Origin: a virus
IMG/VR virus record: IMGVR_UViG_3300044742_000408
Coordinates: 1 to 41,319 of that record
Length of the DNA: 41,319 bases
Direction: 5' to 3' (one strand)
Shown here: positions 28,953-36,017 of the stretch, piece by piece
Layout of the letters: every line of letters starts with the position of its first letter
Numbering within the stretch: the first letter of the stretch is position 1
Position numbers and translations under genes: made by a program
Notes under the pieces: model-generated
Databases searched by the model: none
What the model saw: only the letters and a program-made list of their open reading frames with translations
Told to the model about the DNA's origin: nothing

Positions 28953-29419
28953 TCGCCGTCTATCTTGCACACCAACTTTCCGCGCCCACGCGCGAGGGCA
29001 TGGACGAGAACCGGGAGAAAGCCGCCCACTGGGCCGCGTGGCTTTGGAAGCGCGGCTTTTCCGTCGAGTGTTCATGGATCGTCTGCACGAGCATGCTCGA
29101 GGAGACGCCCGAGAACCGCGAGCTCGGGCTCAGAGCGGATTGCGAGCTCGTTCGTCGCTGCGACGTGATGGTCCTTTGCGGGCCGCGCGTATCGAGGGGT
29201 ATGCTTCGTGAGGCAGGGGCGGCGAAGGTTATCATCGACTTCACGTACCTCGGCCTCGAGCTCCCGACGGACGATCTCGAGTGGTTCAACGGCCGCCCGG
29301 TGACGCTCAAGATCCTCGAAGAGCTCGACCTGTTGAACGCGGCAGAAGAGGCCAACAAGCGCGCATCCGACAAGACGACACCATCGCCGCCGCCTCCGGG
29401 CTTTGAGGCGAACCCGTGA
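28949..29419 (+). CDS. Nucleoside 2-deoxyribosyltransferase-like protein
   Basis: The 156-residue product begins MIAVYLAHQLSAPTREGMDE, like the Rossmann-type start of deoxyribosyltransferase-related phage proteins (VYLAxxxxxP), followed by RADCELVRRCDVMVLCGPRV then SRGMLREAG, the D..xxxCDxxxxxGPRxSxGM pattern. These enzymes exchange or hydrolyse bases from deoxynucleosides. It directly precedes dCMP deaminase with a GTGA overlap, supporting a nucleotide role. A Pro-rich tail is probably disordered. Confidence 0.65.
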   Translation: MIAVYLAHQLSAPTREGMDENREKAAHWAAWLWKRGFSVECSWIVCTSMLEETPENRELGLRADCELVRRCDVMVLCGPRVSRGMLREAGAAKVIIDFTYLGLELPTDDLEWFNGRPVTLKILEELDLLNAAEEANKRASDKTTPSPPPPGFEANP

Positions 29420-29910
29420 GGCCGGAGATATTCCACGGCGGCGTGCTCGTGACCAAGCCAGGCATCGAGCACATTCGGCCGACGTGGGCCGAGACGTGGA
29501 TGTCGATCGCCTACGTGATCGCACAACGCTCCGTCGACCCGCGGCTCAAAGTCGGCGCGATCGTCGTCTCGAGCGGCAACACGCAGATGCTAGCCGGCGG
29601 TTACAACGGTAACTACGCCGGCGGCCCGCACGAGCACGAGTCGACCGAGCCGGGACAGAGCGGGTTCATCCACGCCGAGGTGAACGCGCTCATCAAGCTC
29701 GACTACAACTACGCCGGCAAGAAGCATATGTACATCACGCACTCGCCGTGCCGAATGTGCGCGAAGCTCGTCATCAACGCCGGCATCTCCAAGATCGTGT
29801 ACAGCGAGGCGTACCGCGACCCGAGCGGCATCAATCTCTTGAGAGACGTCGGTCTCGACGTGCGATCGGTCCAAGAAGCTATCGAGTACGAAAGGGGCGC
29901 GAGATCATGA
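29416..29910 (+). CDS. dCMP deaminase
   Basis: The 164-residue protein has the zinc-dependent deaminase motifs HAEVNAL (H86, E88) and PCRMCAK (C112, C115), with SVDPRLKVGAIVV and GGYNGNYAGGPHEHE before them, as in phage dCMP/deoxycytidylate deaminases. It converts dCMP to dUMP for ThyX (39384-40235). GTG start overlaps the preceding TGA. Confidence 0.92.
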   Translation: MRPEIFHGGVLVTKPGIEHIRPTWAETWMSIAYVIAQRSVDPRLKVGAIVVSSGNTQMLAGGYNGNYAGGPHEHESTEPGQSGFIHAEVNALIKLDYNYAGKKHMYITHSPCRMCAKLVINAGISKIVYSEAYRDPSGINLLRDVGLDVRSVQEAIEYERGARS

Positions 29911-30149
29911 ATTCGAAGGAAGTAGCGAAGTCGATCGCAGCTTGGGCGTACTGCGACTCGATGATCGAGATCGACATCGACAAGCTCGTCGACGCCCTCC
30001 ATGAAGACTTGGAGGCCCGCGAGGGTGACATGCCGAACGAGGCCGAGTGCTGCCAGCTCGTTTGCGGCGGCGACGACGGACAAGTCCCGGCGAGACTCGT
30101 CGAGCGTTTCCCGGCGACCAACGCGCTCCTCGGAACCTACTGGGAATGA
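29907..30149 (+). CDS. Small acidic protein, 80 aa
   Basis: MNSKEVAKSIAAWAYCDSMI then EIDIDKLVDALHEDLEAREG is helical, with CCQLVCGG and PATNALLGTYWE at the end. Start and stop overlap neighbours by 4 bp. No family recognised. Confidence 0.6.
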   Translation: MNSKEVAKSIAAWAYCDSMIEIDIDKLVDALHEDLEAREGDMPNEAECCQLVCGGDDGQVPARLVERFPATNALLGTYWE

Positions 30150-30961
30150 GCGGGCGCAACGGGCCCCCCGACGAGGCCGACATCCGAAAACACGAAGGGG
30201 CGCTTACACGTCTTTCGCCCGAAGAGGCTTTCTGCGAGCGGCTGTACGAGTCCGGTAAGCGACGCGCCGAGCTGGAATCGTTCATTCGAACCGACGAGCT
30301 AGCGCAAGGAACCGCTCGCCACGTACTCGTCGGACAAGCTTGCCTCAACCACTGCTGGGAAGCAGACGAGACCGGAGTTCGGTGCTGTATGCACTGCGGC
30401 GTGACCGACGAAAGGGATAGGCCAATAACGGTAGAGGAGCAGCGAGATTCACTGTGGGCCCTTCTCGACAACATCGACACGCTAGACGATGCGTGCCGCG
30501 AGAACGATCGCGCGTTCCGCAACTTCTCTCGAAAGCACTTGCGCGCTCGATTCGCCATCCACAACCCGGAACAAGGAAGAAGAACAATGGACCCCAACTA
30601 CTCAATGGAAGCCGACATCCGGAAGCATGAGGGCCTACGAACCCAAGTGCGCGACGGAACGGCCGTGCTGCTCATGCAGGCGCGGCAGATCTGGGGCAAC
30701 GACAAGTTCAACCTTCCCGACGTCGTCGTCAGGCTCATGGTAGGTGTCGGCGACCTCGCACGGCTAACCAGAGACGTCTACAGTGGCGGCCCTAGCAGTG
30801 TCGACCATGAGCGTTGGAGACGAGAGCTCAAGAAAGAGCTCGGCAATGTCATCTTCTCGACGATCCGTTGGGTTGATGATCTCGGCCTCGACGTGCTCGA
30901 ATGCCTTGATCTCGCGATCGAGGCGCAAGAGAAGTTCGCGGGAAGCGGACGGCCACGATGA
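30146..30961 (+). CDS. Fusion protein with MazG-like C-terminal domain
   Basis: The N-terminal 145 residues include a probable zinc site (CLNHCWEAD, VRCCMHCGVT) and helices. From M148 an RBS (AAGGA) and ATG at 30587 could start a separate 124-residue protein with an all-alpha NTP-PPase look (RWRRELKKELGNVIFSTIRW, DLAIEAQEKF). The motif ADIRKHEG occurs in both halves (residues 11-18 and 156-163). It may be a fusion of two genes or produce two proteins. MazG-like domains hydrolyse NTPs to NMPs. Confidence 0.7.
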   Translation: MSGRNGPPDEADIRKHEGALTRLSPEEAFCERLYESGKRRAELESFIRTDELAQGTARHVLVGQACLNHCWEADETGVRCCMHCGVTDERDRPITVEEQRDSLWALLDNIDTLDDACRENDRAFRNFSRKHLRARFAIHNPEQGRRTMDPNYSMEADIRKHEGLRTQVRDGTAVLLMQARQIWGNDKFNLPDVVVRLMVGVGDLARLTRDVYSGGPSSVDHERWRRELKKELGNVIFSTIRWVDDLGLDVLECLDLAIEAQEKFAGSGRPR

Positions 30962-31275
30962 GCCGCACGCGCGCTGCGAAGAAGTCATCGCCTGCGCCGA
31001 CGATGCGGAAGTTTCGAGTCCGCTTCGAAGGCGAGATCGAGCTTGAAGTCGCCGACGAGCTCTTGAAGAGCTGCAACACCGACGAGTGGCGCGAGCAGAT
31101 GATGCCCTTCAAGCGCGACGAAGAGTTCGTCGAGCACATCGCGTACAACACCGTAATTAACAACCTGCGCCTCGAGCAGATCGACGGCTACGCCGATCAA
31201 CCCGAGGAGCGCGTGCGTCTCGTCGACGTCCACCAACCGCACTGGGAGATCGAAGCCGAAGAAGTCAGAGAATAA
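30958..31275 (+). CDS. Hypothetical protein, 105 aa
   Basis: The basic N-terminus MSRTRAAKKSSPAPTMRKF is followed by a beta-rich RVRFEGEIELEVADELL and a helical stretch, ending with PHWEIEAEEVRE. A second ATG at residue 16 (MRKFRVRFEG) is a possible start. It is the last gene before the large noncoding region. No family recognised. Confidence 0.6.
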   Translation: MSRTRAAKKSSPAPTMRKFRVRFEGEIELEVADELLKSCNTDEWREQMMPFKRDEEFVEHIAYNTVINNLRLEQIDGYADQPEERVRLVDVHQPHWEIEAEEVRE

Positions 31276-31296
31276 GGATTCTGCCGCAGGTCGGTT

Positions 31297-31336
31297 GCGC
31301 CCAAGTGTGGGTAGGACTCCCACGCGGACCGGGCGC
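31297..31336 (+). repeat. Hairpin A of the noncoding region
   Basis: GCGCCC (31297-31302) pairs with GGGCGC (31331-31336); inside, GTGTGGG (31305-31311) pairs with CCCACGC (31319-31325, one G-T). No T tract follows, so it is not a typical terminator. It lies 21 bp after the preceding stop. Confidence 0.55.
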
Positions 31337-31387
31337 CGCGGATGCCGGATATCCGAGTATTCGCCGATCAAGGAGCGGAAAAGTCGA

Positions 31388-31476
31388 GTGCAGTCGACGG
31401 CTCGCTCCTCTCTCCCGCTAGCAAAAACCGGCGCTCGGTTCGTTGGCGGCTCGCGGGAGAGGCGGCGAGGCTGCAC
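31388..31476 (+). repeat. Hairpin C, long nested inverted repeat
   Basis: Successive paired arms: GTGCAG (31388-31393) with CTGCAC (31471-31476), CTCGC with GCGAG, and CTCTCCCGC (31410-31418) with GCGGGAGAG (31453-31461). The apical part contains ACCG-GCGCT-CGGT. A separate perfect palindrome CGGATATCCG lies at 31346-31355. The structure lies just upstream of a strong promoter. Confidence 0.55.
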
Positions 31477-31483
31477 GTGCGTT

Positions 31484-31512
31484 TTGACAATCAGACTGGA
31501 GATCACTATGTT
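31484..31512 (+). promoter_or_regulatory. Strong sigma70-like promoter
   Basis: TTGACA (31484-31489) and TATGTT (31507-31512) are separated by exactly 17 bp. It points at a terminator only 37 bp downstream, so its main product may be a short RNA unless termination is relieved. Confidence 0.75.
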
Positions 31513-31518
31513 GATGCT

Positions 31519-31588
31519 CCGAGCGGATCTCCTTTCTCTGCTCTCACGCCCGCTACCCTTTTCGACGGGGGTAGCGGGCTCTTTTTTA
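31519..31588 (+). ncRNA. Predicted ~70-nt small RNA or attenuator leader
   Basis: The segment between a strong promoter and a strong intrinsic terminator has no ribosome site with a start codon. Its 5' part GGATCTCCTTTCT (31525-31537) resembles the 16S rRNA 3' end GGATCACCTCCTTTCT lacking ACC, and is complementary to AAAGGAG ribosome sites used in this genome. It could act as an antisense or decoy RNA, or as a terminated leader of the ATPase operon. Confidence 0.45.
31549..31588 (+). terminator. Rho-independent terminator
   Basis: CCCGCTACCC (31549-31558) and GGGTAGCGGG (31569-31578) form a perfect 10-bp stem with a 10-base loop, followed by CTCTTTTTT. It would stop transcription from the promoter at 31484 and from upstream genes. 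Confidence 0.9.
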
Positions 31589-31716
31589 TCTCGCGTGTAT
31601 CGTTTTTGTTTGCACACGGCGCCGAGATTCGATAGAACGGTGATCCCTCAAGCCCAACGTCGAAGAGTCGCCGCTCGAAGGCGACGGCGGGCAGGGGAAA
31701 CAAGGAGTCCGACAAC
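31589..31716. other. Leader before ATPase operon
   Basis: The 128 bp between terminator and ATPase gene contain a T-rich stretch (ATCTCGCGTGTATCGTTTTT) but no convincing promoter by eye and no protein-like frame with a ribosome site. CAAGGAG lies 9-15 bp before the ATG at 31717. Confidence 0.4.
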
Positions 31717-32478
31717 ATGCCGCAGGAAGCGTCCGCGCTAGAGCGCGAGTCGTATGACCGCGTCTTGATTCTAGGTGATCCGCACATAGGTAAGTCGACG
31801 AGCATCGTGGCGAGCGCCGCGGCGGCATTCGGTCCCGGCTACGTCATCAACTGCGGCAAGAAGACAGGTCTCCTCGCCGCCTCTCGTAAGAACAAGCGCT
31901 TCGAGTGGGATCTCATTCGTGACGAGCGTCAGATGGAGGACGCGCTGAAAGTTGCGCGGGTGGGGTGCAAAGAGGGCAAGTACAAGTGGGTCGTCGTCGA
32001 CGACATGAACCTCTACGCTGATTGGTTGGAGGAAGCGCTCGAGGATCAAACACGTAACGCGAAGGGCGAAGCGGACGGGCGGCGTTTCTGGCGCGAGTAC
32101 CGAAAGCGCCTCCAGAACATCTGCGCGCGTTGCTTCGACCTAAAAGCGCACTTCTATTGCGTCATGCATTACATCGAGACTGGCGGTTTGATCGAAGGCC
32201 AAACTGAGAAGGCGGGACACGGCATCGCGCCCCTGCTCGGAGGAGCGGCACGAAAGACGATCCCCGCCATGTTCTCCAACACCGTGTTCATGGCGCCGCA
32301 CTCGAAGGATCCGGCGAAGCGGAGCTTCTACATCAACCCGGTAGGCGTCTACGGCCCGAGCTGTCTCGACGTCGACGGCACGTTCGAGATCGAGGCCGAC
32401 GTCGGCGCCCTCCACGAAGAGTTCAAGAGAGGGTGGAAGACGAAGCCCGACAAGAAGGACCGGGGGGATCGCAGATGA
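31717..32478 (+). CDS. RecA-fold ATPase, Sak4-like
   Basis: The 253-residue protein has Walker A LILGDPHIGKSTS (GDPHIGKST, 20-28) and Walker B KWVVVDDMN, with a RecA/AAA_24 layout and FYCVMHYIE near the usual sensor. Phage homologues (Sak4 type) promote single-strand annealing in recombination together with a ssDNA-binding protein, and here a probable one follows three genes later. Identity within the RecA-fold group is inferred from size and neighbours. Confidence 0.75.
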   Translation: MPQEASALERESYDRVLILGDPHIGKSTSIVASAAAAFGPGYVINCGKKTGLLAASRKNKRFEWDLIRDERQMEDALKVARVGCKEGKYKWVVVDDMNLYADWLEEALEDQTRNAKGEADGRRFWREYRKRLQNICARCFDLKAHFYCVMHYIETGGLIEGQTEKAGHGIAPLLGGAARKTIPAMFSNTVFMAPHSKDPAKRSFYINPVGVYGPSCLDVDGTFEIEADVGALHEEFKRGWKTKPDKKDRGDRR

Positions 32479-32696
32479 GCAGGCCGCAGCCACCGGGCGC
32501 GTTGAATCTCACACTCCAACGCGGCGGAAGCGTGCTCGCCGGTGCCCGCCCCGCCGAGGGCATCTTCACGCTGGACGTGTGTCAGCATGGCGGCCCTCTC
32601 GTCGAGGCGAAGCTCAATCGCGCGGAGTTCGCGGCGCTGCACGCGGCGATGGGAGAGCTCCTCGCGTTCTACCGTGAAGAAGCGCTCGACCGATAA
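32475..32696 (+). CDS. Small hypothetical protein, 73 aa
   Basis: MSRPQPPGALNLTLQRGGSV starts a product with a beta-rich N-terminus (GIFTLDVCQHGGPLVEAKL) and a helical end (EFAALHAAMGELLAFYREEA). The ATG overlaps the ATPase TGA, so it is translationally coupled to it. No family recognised. Confidence 0.6.
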   Translation: MSRPQPPGALNLTLQRGGSVLAGARPAEGIFTLDVCQHGGPLVEAKLNRAEFAALHAAMGELLAFYREEALDR

Positions 32697-32708
32697 AGGA
32701 GGAAGTCA

Positions 32709-32930
32709 GTGGCCAAAGTGTTCGAAGTAGAGCCGGCGCTCGCGGTCGAAGTGAAGACGCCGATAGCAGAGCTCTGCGACCGCGCAGAGCGCTTGTTGGA
32801 TCAAACGGCGCTAACGCAAGCGCCCGCGCGGCACATCACGGCTTGCAAAAGCGCGCTCCGTAACCTCGTCGAGGCGGTGCGCGAATTAGACGCTCAGGTC
32901 AAAAGCCTGGTCGAACGTTCGAAACCCTAA
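32709..32930 (+). CDS. Small helical protein, 73 aa, GTG start
   Basis: AAAGGAGG precedes the GTG. VAKVFEVEPALAVEVKTPIA is followed by two helices (LCDRAERLLDQTAL; SALRNLVEAVRELDAQVKSL), consistent with a small coiled-coil or three-helix protein. No family recognised. Confidence 0.6.
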   Translation: MAKVFEVEPALAVEVKTPIAELCDRAERLLDQTALTQAPARHITACKSALRNLVEAVRELDAQVKSLVERSKP

Positions 32931-32942
32931 AGCAGAGAAAGA

Positions 32943-33578
32943 ATGGAGACAGTAAAGATGGCATCAAACGCAGCACGTACTCAGGACAAGAAGATGGAGT
33001 TCAAGCGCGTCGAATTCGACGCGAACGACATCGCCCCCGACGCCCCCGAAGGCGAGTGGCAGATGTCGGTGCCACGGGGCAAGTGCAAGATCCAACCGAC
33101 GAAGGAGGACAAGTTCCCGATGGTCATCGTGCCGATCCGGCTCGACAAGACTGACGAGGACGGCGACGAGTTCCAGCGGGCGCTCGGCACGGATCTCTCC
33201 GTGTTCCTCGTATTCGGCGGGAAGAACCCCCGCGGCGAGCGCTTGAACAAGCTCCGCATTCGCCAGTTCTGCGAAGCGCTCGACATCGATCTCGACATCA
33301 TCCCGAAGGTCATCGAGTCGTCCGACGATCTCGAACCCTTCGTGAAGGCTGCCGAGGGCAAGAAGTTCGCTGGTTGGACTATCTTGAACGAGCGCAAGGA
33401 CACCGGCGAGATCGTGTCGGAGGTTCGCTTCACGGATCCGAAGCGGCCTCTCGCGGCAAAGGGCGACGACGACGATGACGACGCGCCGCCGTCCAGCCGC
33501 GCGCCGGAGTCGGAGGCGCAGCCCCGCGGTCGCAGCAAGGCATCGAGCAAGGCGAACGGCAGGAGCAAGCGCAGGTGA
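32943..33578 (+). CDS. Probable ssDNA-binding protein
   Basis: The 211-residue product has a beta-rich core (GEWQMSVPRGKCKIQPTKED; FPMVIVPIRLDKTDEDGDEF; LSVFLVFGGK) consistent with an OB fold, then an acidic tract (GDDDDDDAPPSS) and a basic tail (KASSKANGRSKRR). Following a Sak4-like ATPase, this suits a phage single-strand binding or recombination mediator protein. The acidic patch recalls the SSB tail but is internal. ATG at 32958 (MASNAARTQDKK), after GGAG, is a plausible alternative start. Assignment is by context and composition only. Confidence 0.5.
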   Translation: METVKMASNAARTQDKKMEFKRVEFDANDIAPDAPEGEWQMSVPRGKCKIQPTKEDKFPMVIVPIRLDKTDEDGDEFQRALGTDLSVFLVFGGKNPRGERLNKLRIRQFCEALDIDLDIIPKVIESSDDLEPFVKAAEGKKFAGWTILNERKDTGEIVSEVRFTDPKRPLAAKGDDDDDDAPPSSRAPESEAQPRGRSKASSKANGRSKRR

Positions 33579-33745
33579 GCGTTCCTCGTAGACGTTCGCT
33601 GCTCGAGGACGATGAGCTCTCCGAGATCGGAGGGCGCGATGAATCCTCGAGCGGCGACGTCTGCGAGCGATGCGGCTGCACACGGGGGAAGCACGGCGAA
33701 GACGGCTGCAAGGGCTGCAAGAAGTGTGAGGAGTTCGTCGAATGA
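33575..33745 (+). CDS. Small zinc-binding protein, 56 aa, GTG start
   Basis: GTG overlaps the preceding TGA. VSVPRRRSLLEDDELSEIGG is followed by CERCGCTRGKHGEDGC and KGCKKCEEFVE, seven cysteines and one histidine in 30 residues able to bind one or two zinc ions. Overlaps the next ATG by 4 bp. Confidence 0.6.
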   Translation: MSVPRRRSLLEDDELSEIGGRDESSSGDVCERCGCTRGKHGEDGCKGCKKCEEFVE

Positions 33746-34131
33746 GCTACGAAGGACACTGCAAGGCGTGCGGCGCGATCAACGCGCAAGAACATCGGCG
33801 TCGATGCGACGGCTGTGGCGGGTCGATTCTCTATAGCGAAGGGAGCACATCGACGGTTCAAGTGAACCGCGAGACCAGTGAAGGTTTCCAAGCCGACAGA
33901 GAGAACTCGCGGGACTACTGCGCGGCATGCACCGAGAAGGTGAACGCAGCGCTCCCCGTTTGGCTTTGCTGCAACTGCGGGCACCCGAAGCACATGCACA
34001 ACGCGGCCTGCCTGGATCGCAGCGGCGTCCAAGCCGGCGAAGCGGGATGCCACTGCGAGGCGTTCGTCCCGCCGGCGGGGACGGGGCCTGACGCCGACTT
34101 TGGCGCCAGCGCTCGAGGGAAAAGCGCATGA
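33742..34131 (+). CDS. Cys-rich multi-zinc-ribbon protein, 129 aa
   Basis: Four cysteine pairs are visible: CKACG, CDGCGG, YCAACTEK and CCNCGHPKHMH with CHCEAF, enough for two or three zinc sites. No enzymatic motif. It may bind nucleic acid or be a host-takeover adaptor; unknown. Confidence 0.6.
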   Translation: MSYEGHCKACGAINAQEHRRRCDGCGGSILYSEGSTSTVQVNRETSEGFQADRENSRDYCAACTEKVNAALPVWLCCNCGHPKHMHNAACLDRSGVQAGEAGCHCEAFVPPAGTGPDADFGASARGKSA

Positions 34132-34355
34132 GCGCCGAGGGGGCTCACCTTCTCGAGGACGCGCGGAAGTACGCGCCGGTTCTCGAGCGCATGGTCGACA
34201 TCCTCTCGAAGGACAACATGACCTTCGAAGCGGCGCTGCAACGCGCCGCACGTGAGCTCGAACTGGAGATCCCGGAGCACGTGCAGGCGCCGCTCATCGT
34301 GACGGCGTTCAAGATCTTCGCGGGCGGTCGCATCCCGGGGCTACCCGAGGCTTGA
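34128..34355 (+). CDS. Small helical protein, 75 aa
   Basis: MSAEGAHLLEDARKYAPVLE then RMVDILSKDNMTFEAALQRA and ELEIPEHVQAPLIVTAFKIF suggest an all-helical fold. It ends 6 bp before the UDG-polymerase gene and overlaps the previous stop, so it is likely co-expressed with the polymerase. Function unknown. Confidence 0.6.
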   Translation: MSAEGAHLLEDARKYAPVLERMVDILSKDNMTFEAALQRAARELELEIPEHVQAPLIVTAFKIFAGGRIPGLPEA

Positions 34356-34361
34356 GATCGG

Positions 34362-36017
34362 ATGGGCTACGATCCGCGGAAGTTCGGCGCGCGCTGCGAT
34401 CTCTGCCCGTTGCGCGGTAACACCGTCGTTCCGCCGAAAGCCTCGAGCCTCCCAACGAAGCTAGTGTTCGTCGGCGAAGCGCCCGGCCGCAAAGAGGAGA
34501 TCCAAGGCATCCCCTTCGTCGGCCAAACCGGTTCCTTCCTCCGCGGGCTTTGCCGAGAGGTCGACATAGATATCCGCGAGGCCGCCCTCCAGAATGCAGC
34601 GCTTTGTAGGAGCAACATCGACCGGGAAAACGAAGAGGCCGCAGTCTGCTGCGCGCCTCGACTCCTGAAAGATCTCGCGAAGTTCGATCCGTCGATCCCG
34701 ATCGTCACGCTAGGCAAGACGTCTACGCTCTCCGTACTCGGAGTGCGCTCGATCATGCACGCGCGCGGCTTCGTTTGGACGGCGCGCGAGATCGACGCGA
34801 TACCGGCGTGGAAAGCGGCGAAGAAGGCGAAAGAGCGGGCCGCGCCGAAGTGGAAAGAGCTTTGGTTGAAGGCGCAGATCGTCGACGGGCGAAGTCGGCT
34901 TGCGGGGCGCACGGTGCTTCCGACGCTCCACCCGGCGTTCATCTTGCGATCCGACACGTGGCTCCCGGTGTTGAAGATCGACCTCGACCGCATCGCTCGG
35001 TGGCTACGCGGAGAGCTCACGCACAAGAAGCTCGTCGACAACGGGCCCTACGTCGTCGTCACGAAGAAGAACGACGTCATCCACGAGCTCGCCAAGTTGA
35101 AGCCTGTCGTGAGCGAGGACATCGAGACGGGCCCGAGCACTCCCGGCGGCCAGGACGGTGCGAACCCGCTCCGGAACAGAATCCTGTGCATCGGCATCTC
35201 CGACGCCAAGCACACGGTCGTTATCTGGCCCTGGCGGCCGAAAGTGCACGTCCCGATCATCCGACGCTTCCACGAGCGCGTGCGCATCGTTGGAATGCAC
35301 AACGGCTACAACTTCGACCAGATCAGCATGGATCGCGCGGGGATCCCGTTCGACGAGATGGAAGACAAGCTCGAGGACACGCTCATCGCGCACCACACGT
35401 TCGCGAGCCACATGCCGCAAAGGCTTTCGCACGTCGCAAGCTGCTTCGTCGACGCGGGCCCGTGGAAGGTCACGTTCAAGCGCGGCAAAGACGGGGCTTC
35501 AGAAAAGGGCCTCCCGCCTGAAAAGCTCAGCGGCGCCGAGCTCTGCCTCTACAACGCGGCCGACGCACGCATCCAAGCGCTGGTGTGGCTCAGGATGCAA
35601 GCCGATCTCGAGAGCGAGCGGATGATCTACGAGGTCGACAAGGAAAACGCACGCCTCTGTCGCGACATGATCATTCGAGGCTCCGGCGTGGATCTCGACC
35701 GGCGCGATGTGCTCCGTGCGGCGATGGTGGAGAAGGAAGCGAGGCTGCTCGAGAAGATGCGCGTTCTCCTCCGGCGGCCGAACTTCCATCCAATGCAATT
35801 GGCCGAAGTGCGCCGCGCGCTCTTCACGACGCTTCGCGCCCCCTTGGCGGCGGCGGACCCCACCGATACGGGATTGCCCTCGACTAGCCAGAAGACTCTC
35901 GAGCGCCTCAAGGAGAGCCCGACGAGAGCAGGCCGGTTCGCCGACATGCTCCTCCAGTGGCGCGGCGTCGTGAAGATCAAGGGCACCTACATCGACTCGC
36001 AGGTGCTCGATGTCTAG
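34362..36017 (+). CDS. UDG / 3'-5' exonuclease / Pol I N-terminal part
   Basis: The 551-residue protein is a fusion. Residues 1-220 are a family 4-type uracil-DNA glycosylase: GEAPGRKEEIQGIPFVGQ (39-55), LPTLHPAFIL (187-195), and cysteines 12, 15, 82, 96/97 for a 4Fe-4S cluster. Residues about 245-405 are a DEDDy exonuclease: SEDIETGP (D253, E255), GMHNGYNFDQ (D319) and YNAADARIQ (Y397, D401). The last 140 residues match the Pol I thumb, ending RGVVKIKGTYIDSQVLDV. The palm and fingers are in the next gene, overlapping by 8 bp in another frame. The unit would proofread and remove uracil during replication. Confidence 0.88.
   Translation: MGYDPRKFGARCDLCPLRGNTVVPPKASSLPTKLVFVGEAPGRKEEIQGIPFVGQTGSFLRGLCREVDIDIREAALQNAALCRSNIDRENEEAAVCCAPRLLKDLAKFDPSIPIVTLGKTSTLSVLGVRSIMHARGFVWTAREIDAIPAWKAAKKAKERAAPKWKELWLKAQIVDGRSRLAGRTVLPTLHPAFILRSDTWLPVLKIDLDRIARWLRGELTHKKLVDNGPYVVVTKKNDVIHELAKLKPVVSEDIETGPSTPGGQDGANPLRNRILCIGISDAKHTVVIWPWRPKVHVPIIRRFHERVRIVGMHNGYNFDQISMDRAGIPFDEMEDKLEDTLIAHHTFASHMPQRLSHVASCFVDAGPWKVTFKRGKDGASEKGLPPEKLSGAELCLYNAADARIQALVWLRMQADLESERMIYEVDKENARLCRDMIIRGSGVDLDRRDVLRAAMVEKEARLLEKMRVLLRRPNFHPMQLAEVRRALFTTLRAPLAAADPTDTGLPSTSQKTLERLKESPTRAGRFADMLLQWRGVVKIKGTYIDSQVLDV

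Noticed and set aside
31276-31490. tRNA or tmRNA in the noncoding region
   Set aside because: No cloverleaf with a TTCRA T-loop at proper spacing could be built; GGTTCG at 31437 is not followed by a matching T arm.
31295-31741. Possible proteins in the noncoding region (e.g. 148 and 97 codons)
   Set aside because: They read through hairpins, promoter and terminator, lack ribosome sites and have no protein-like pattern.
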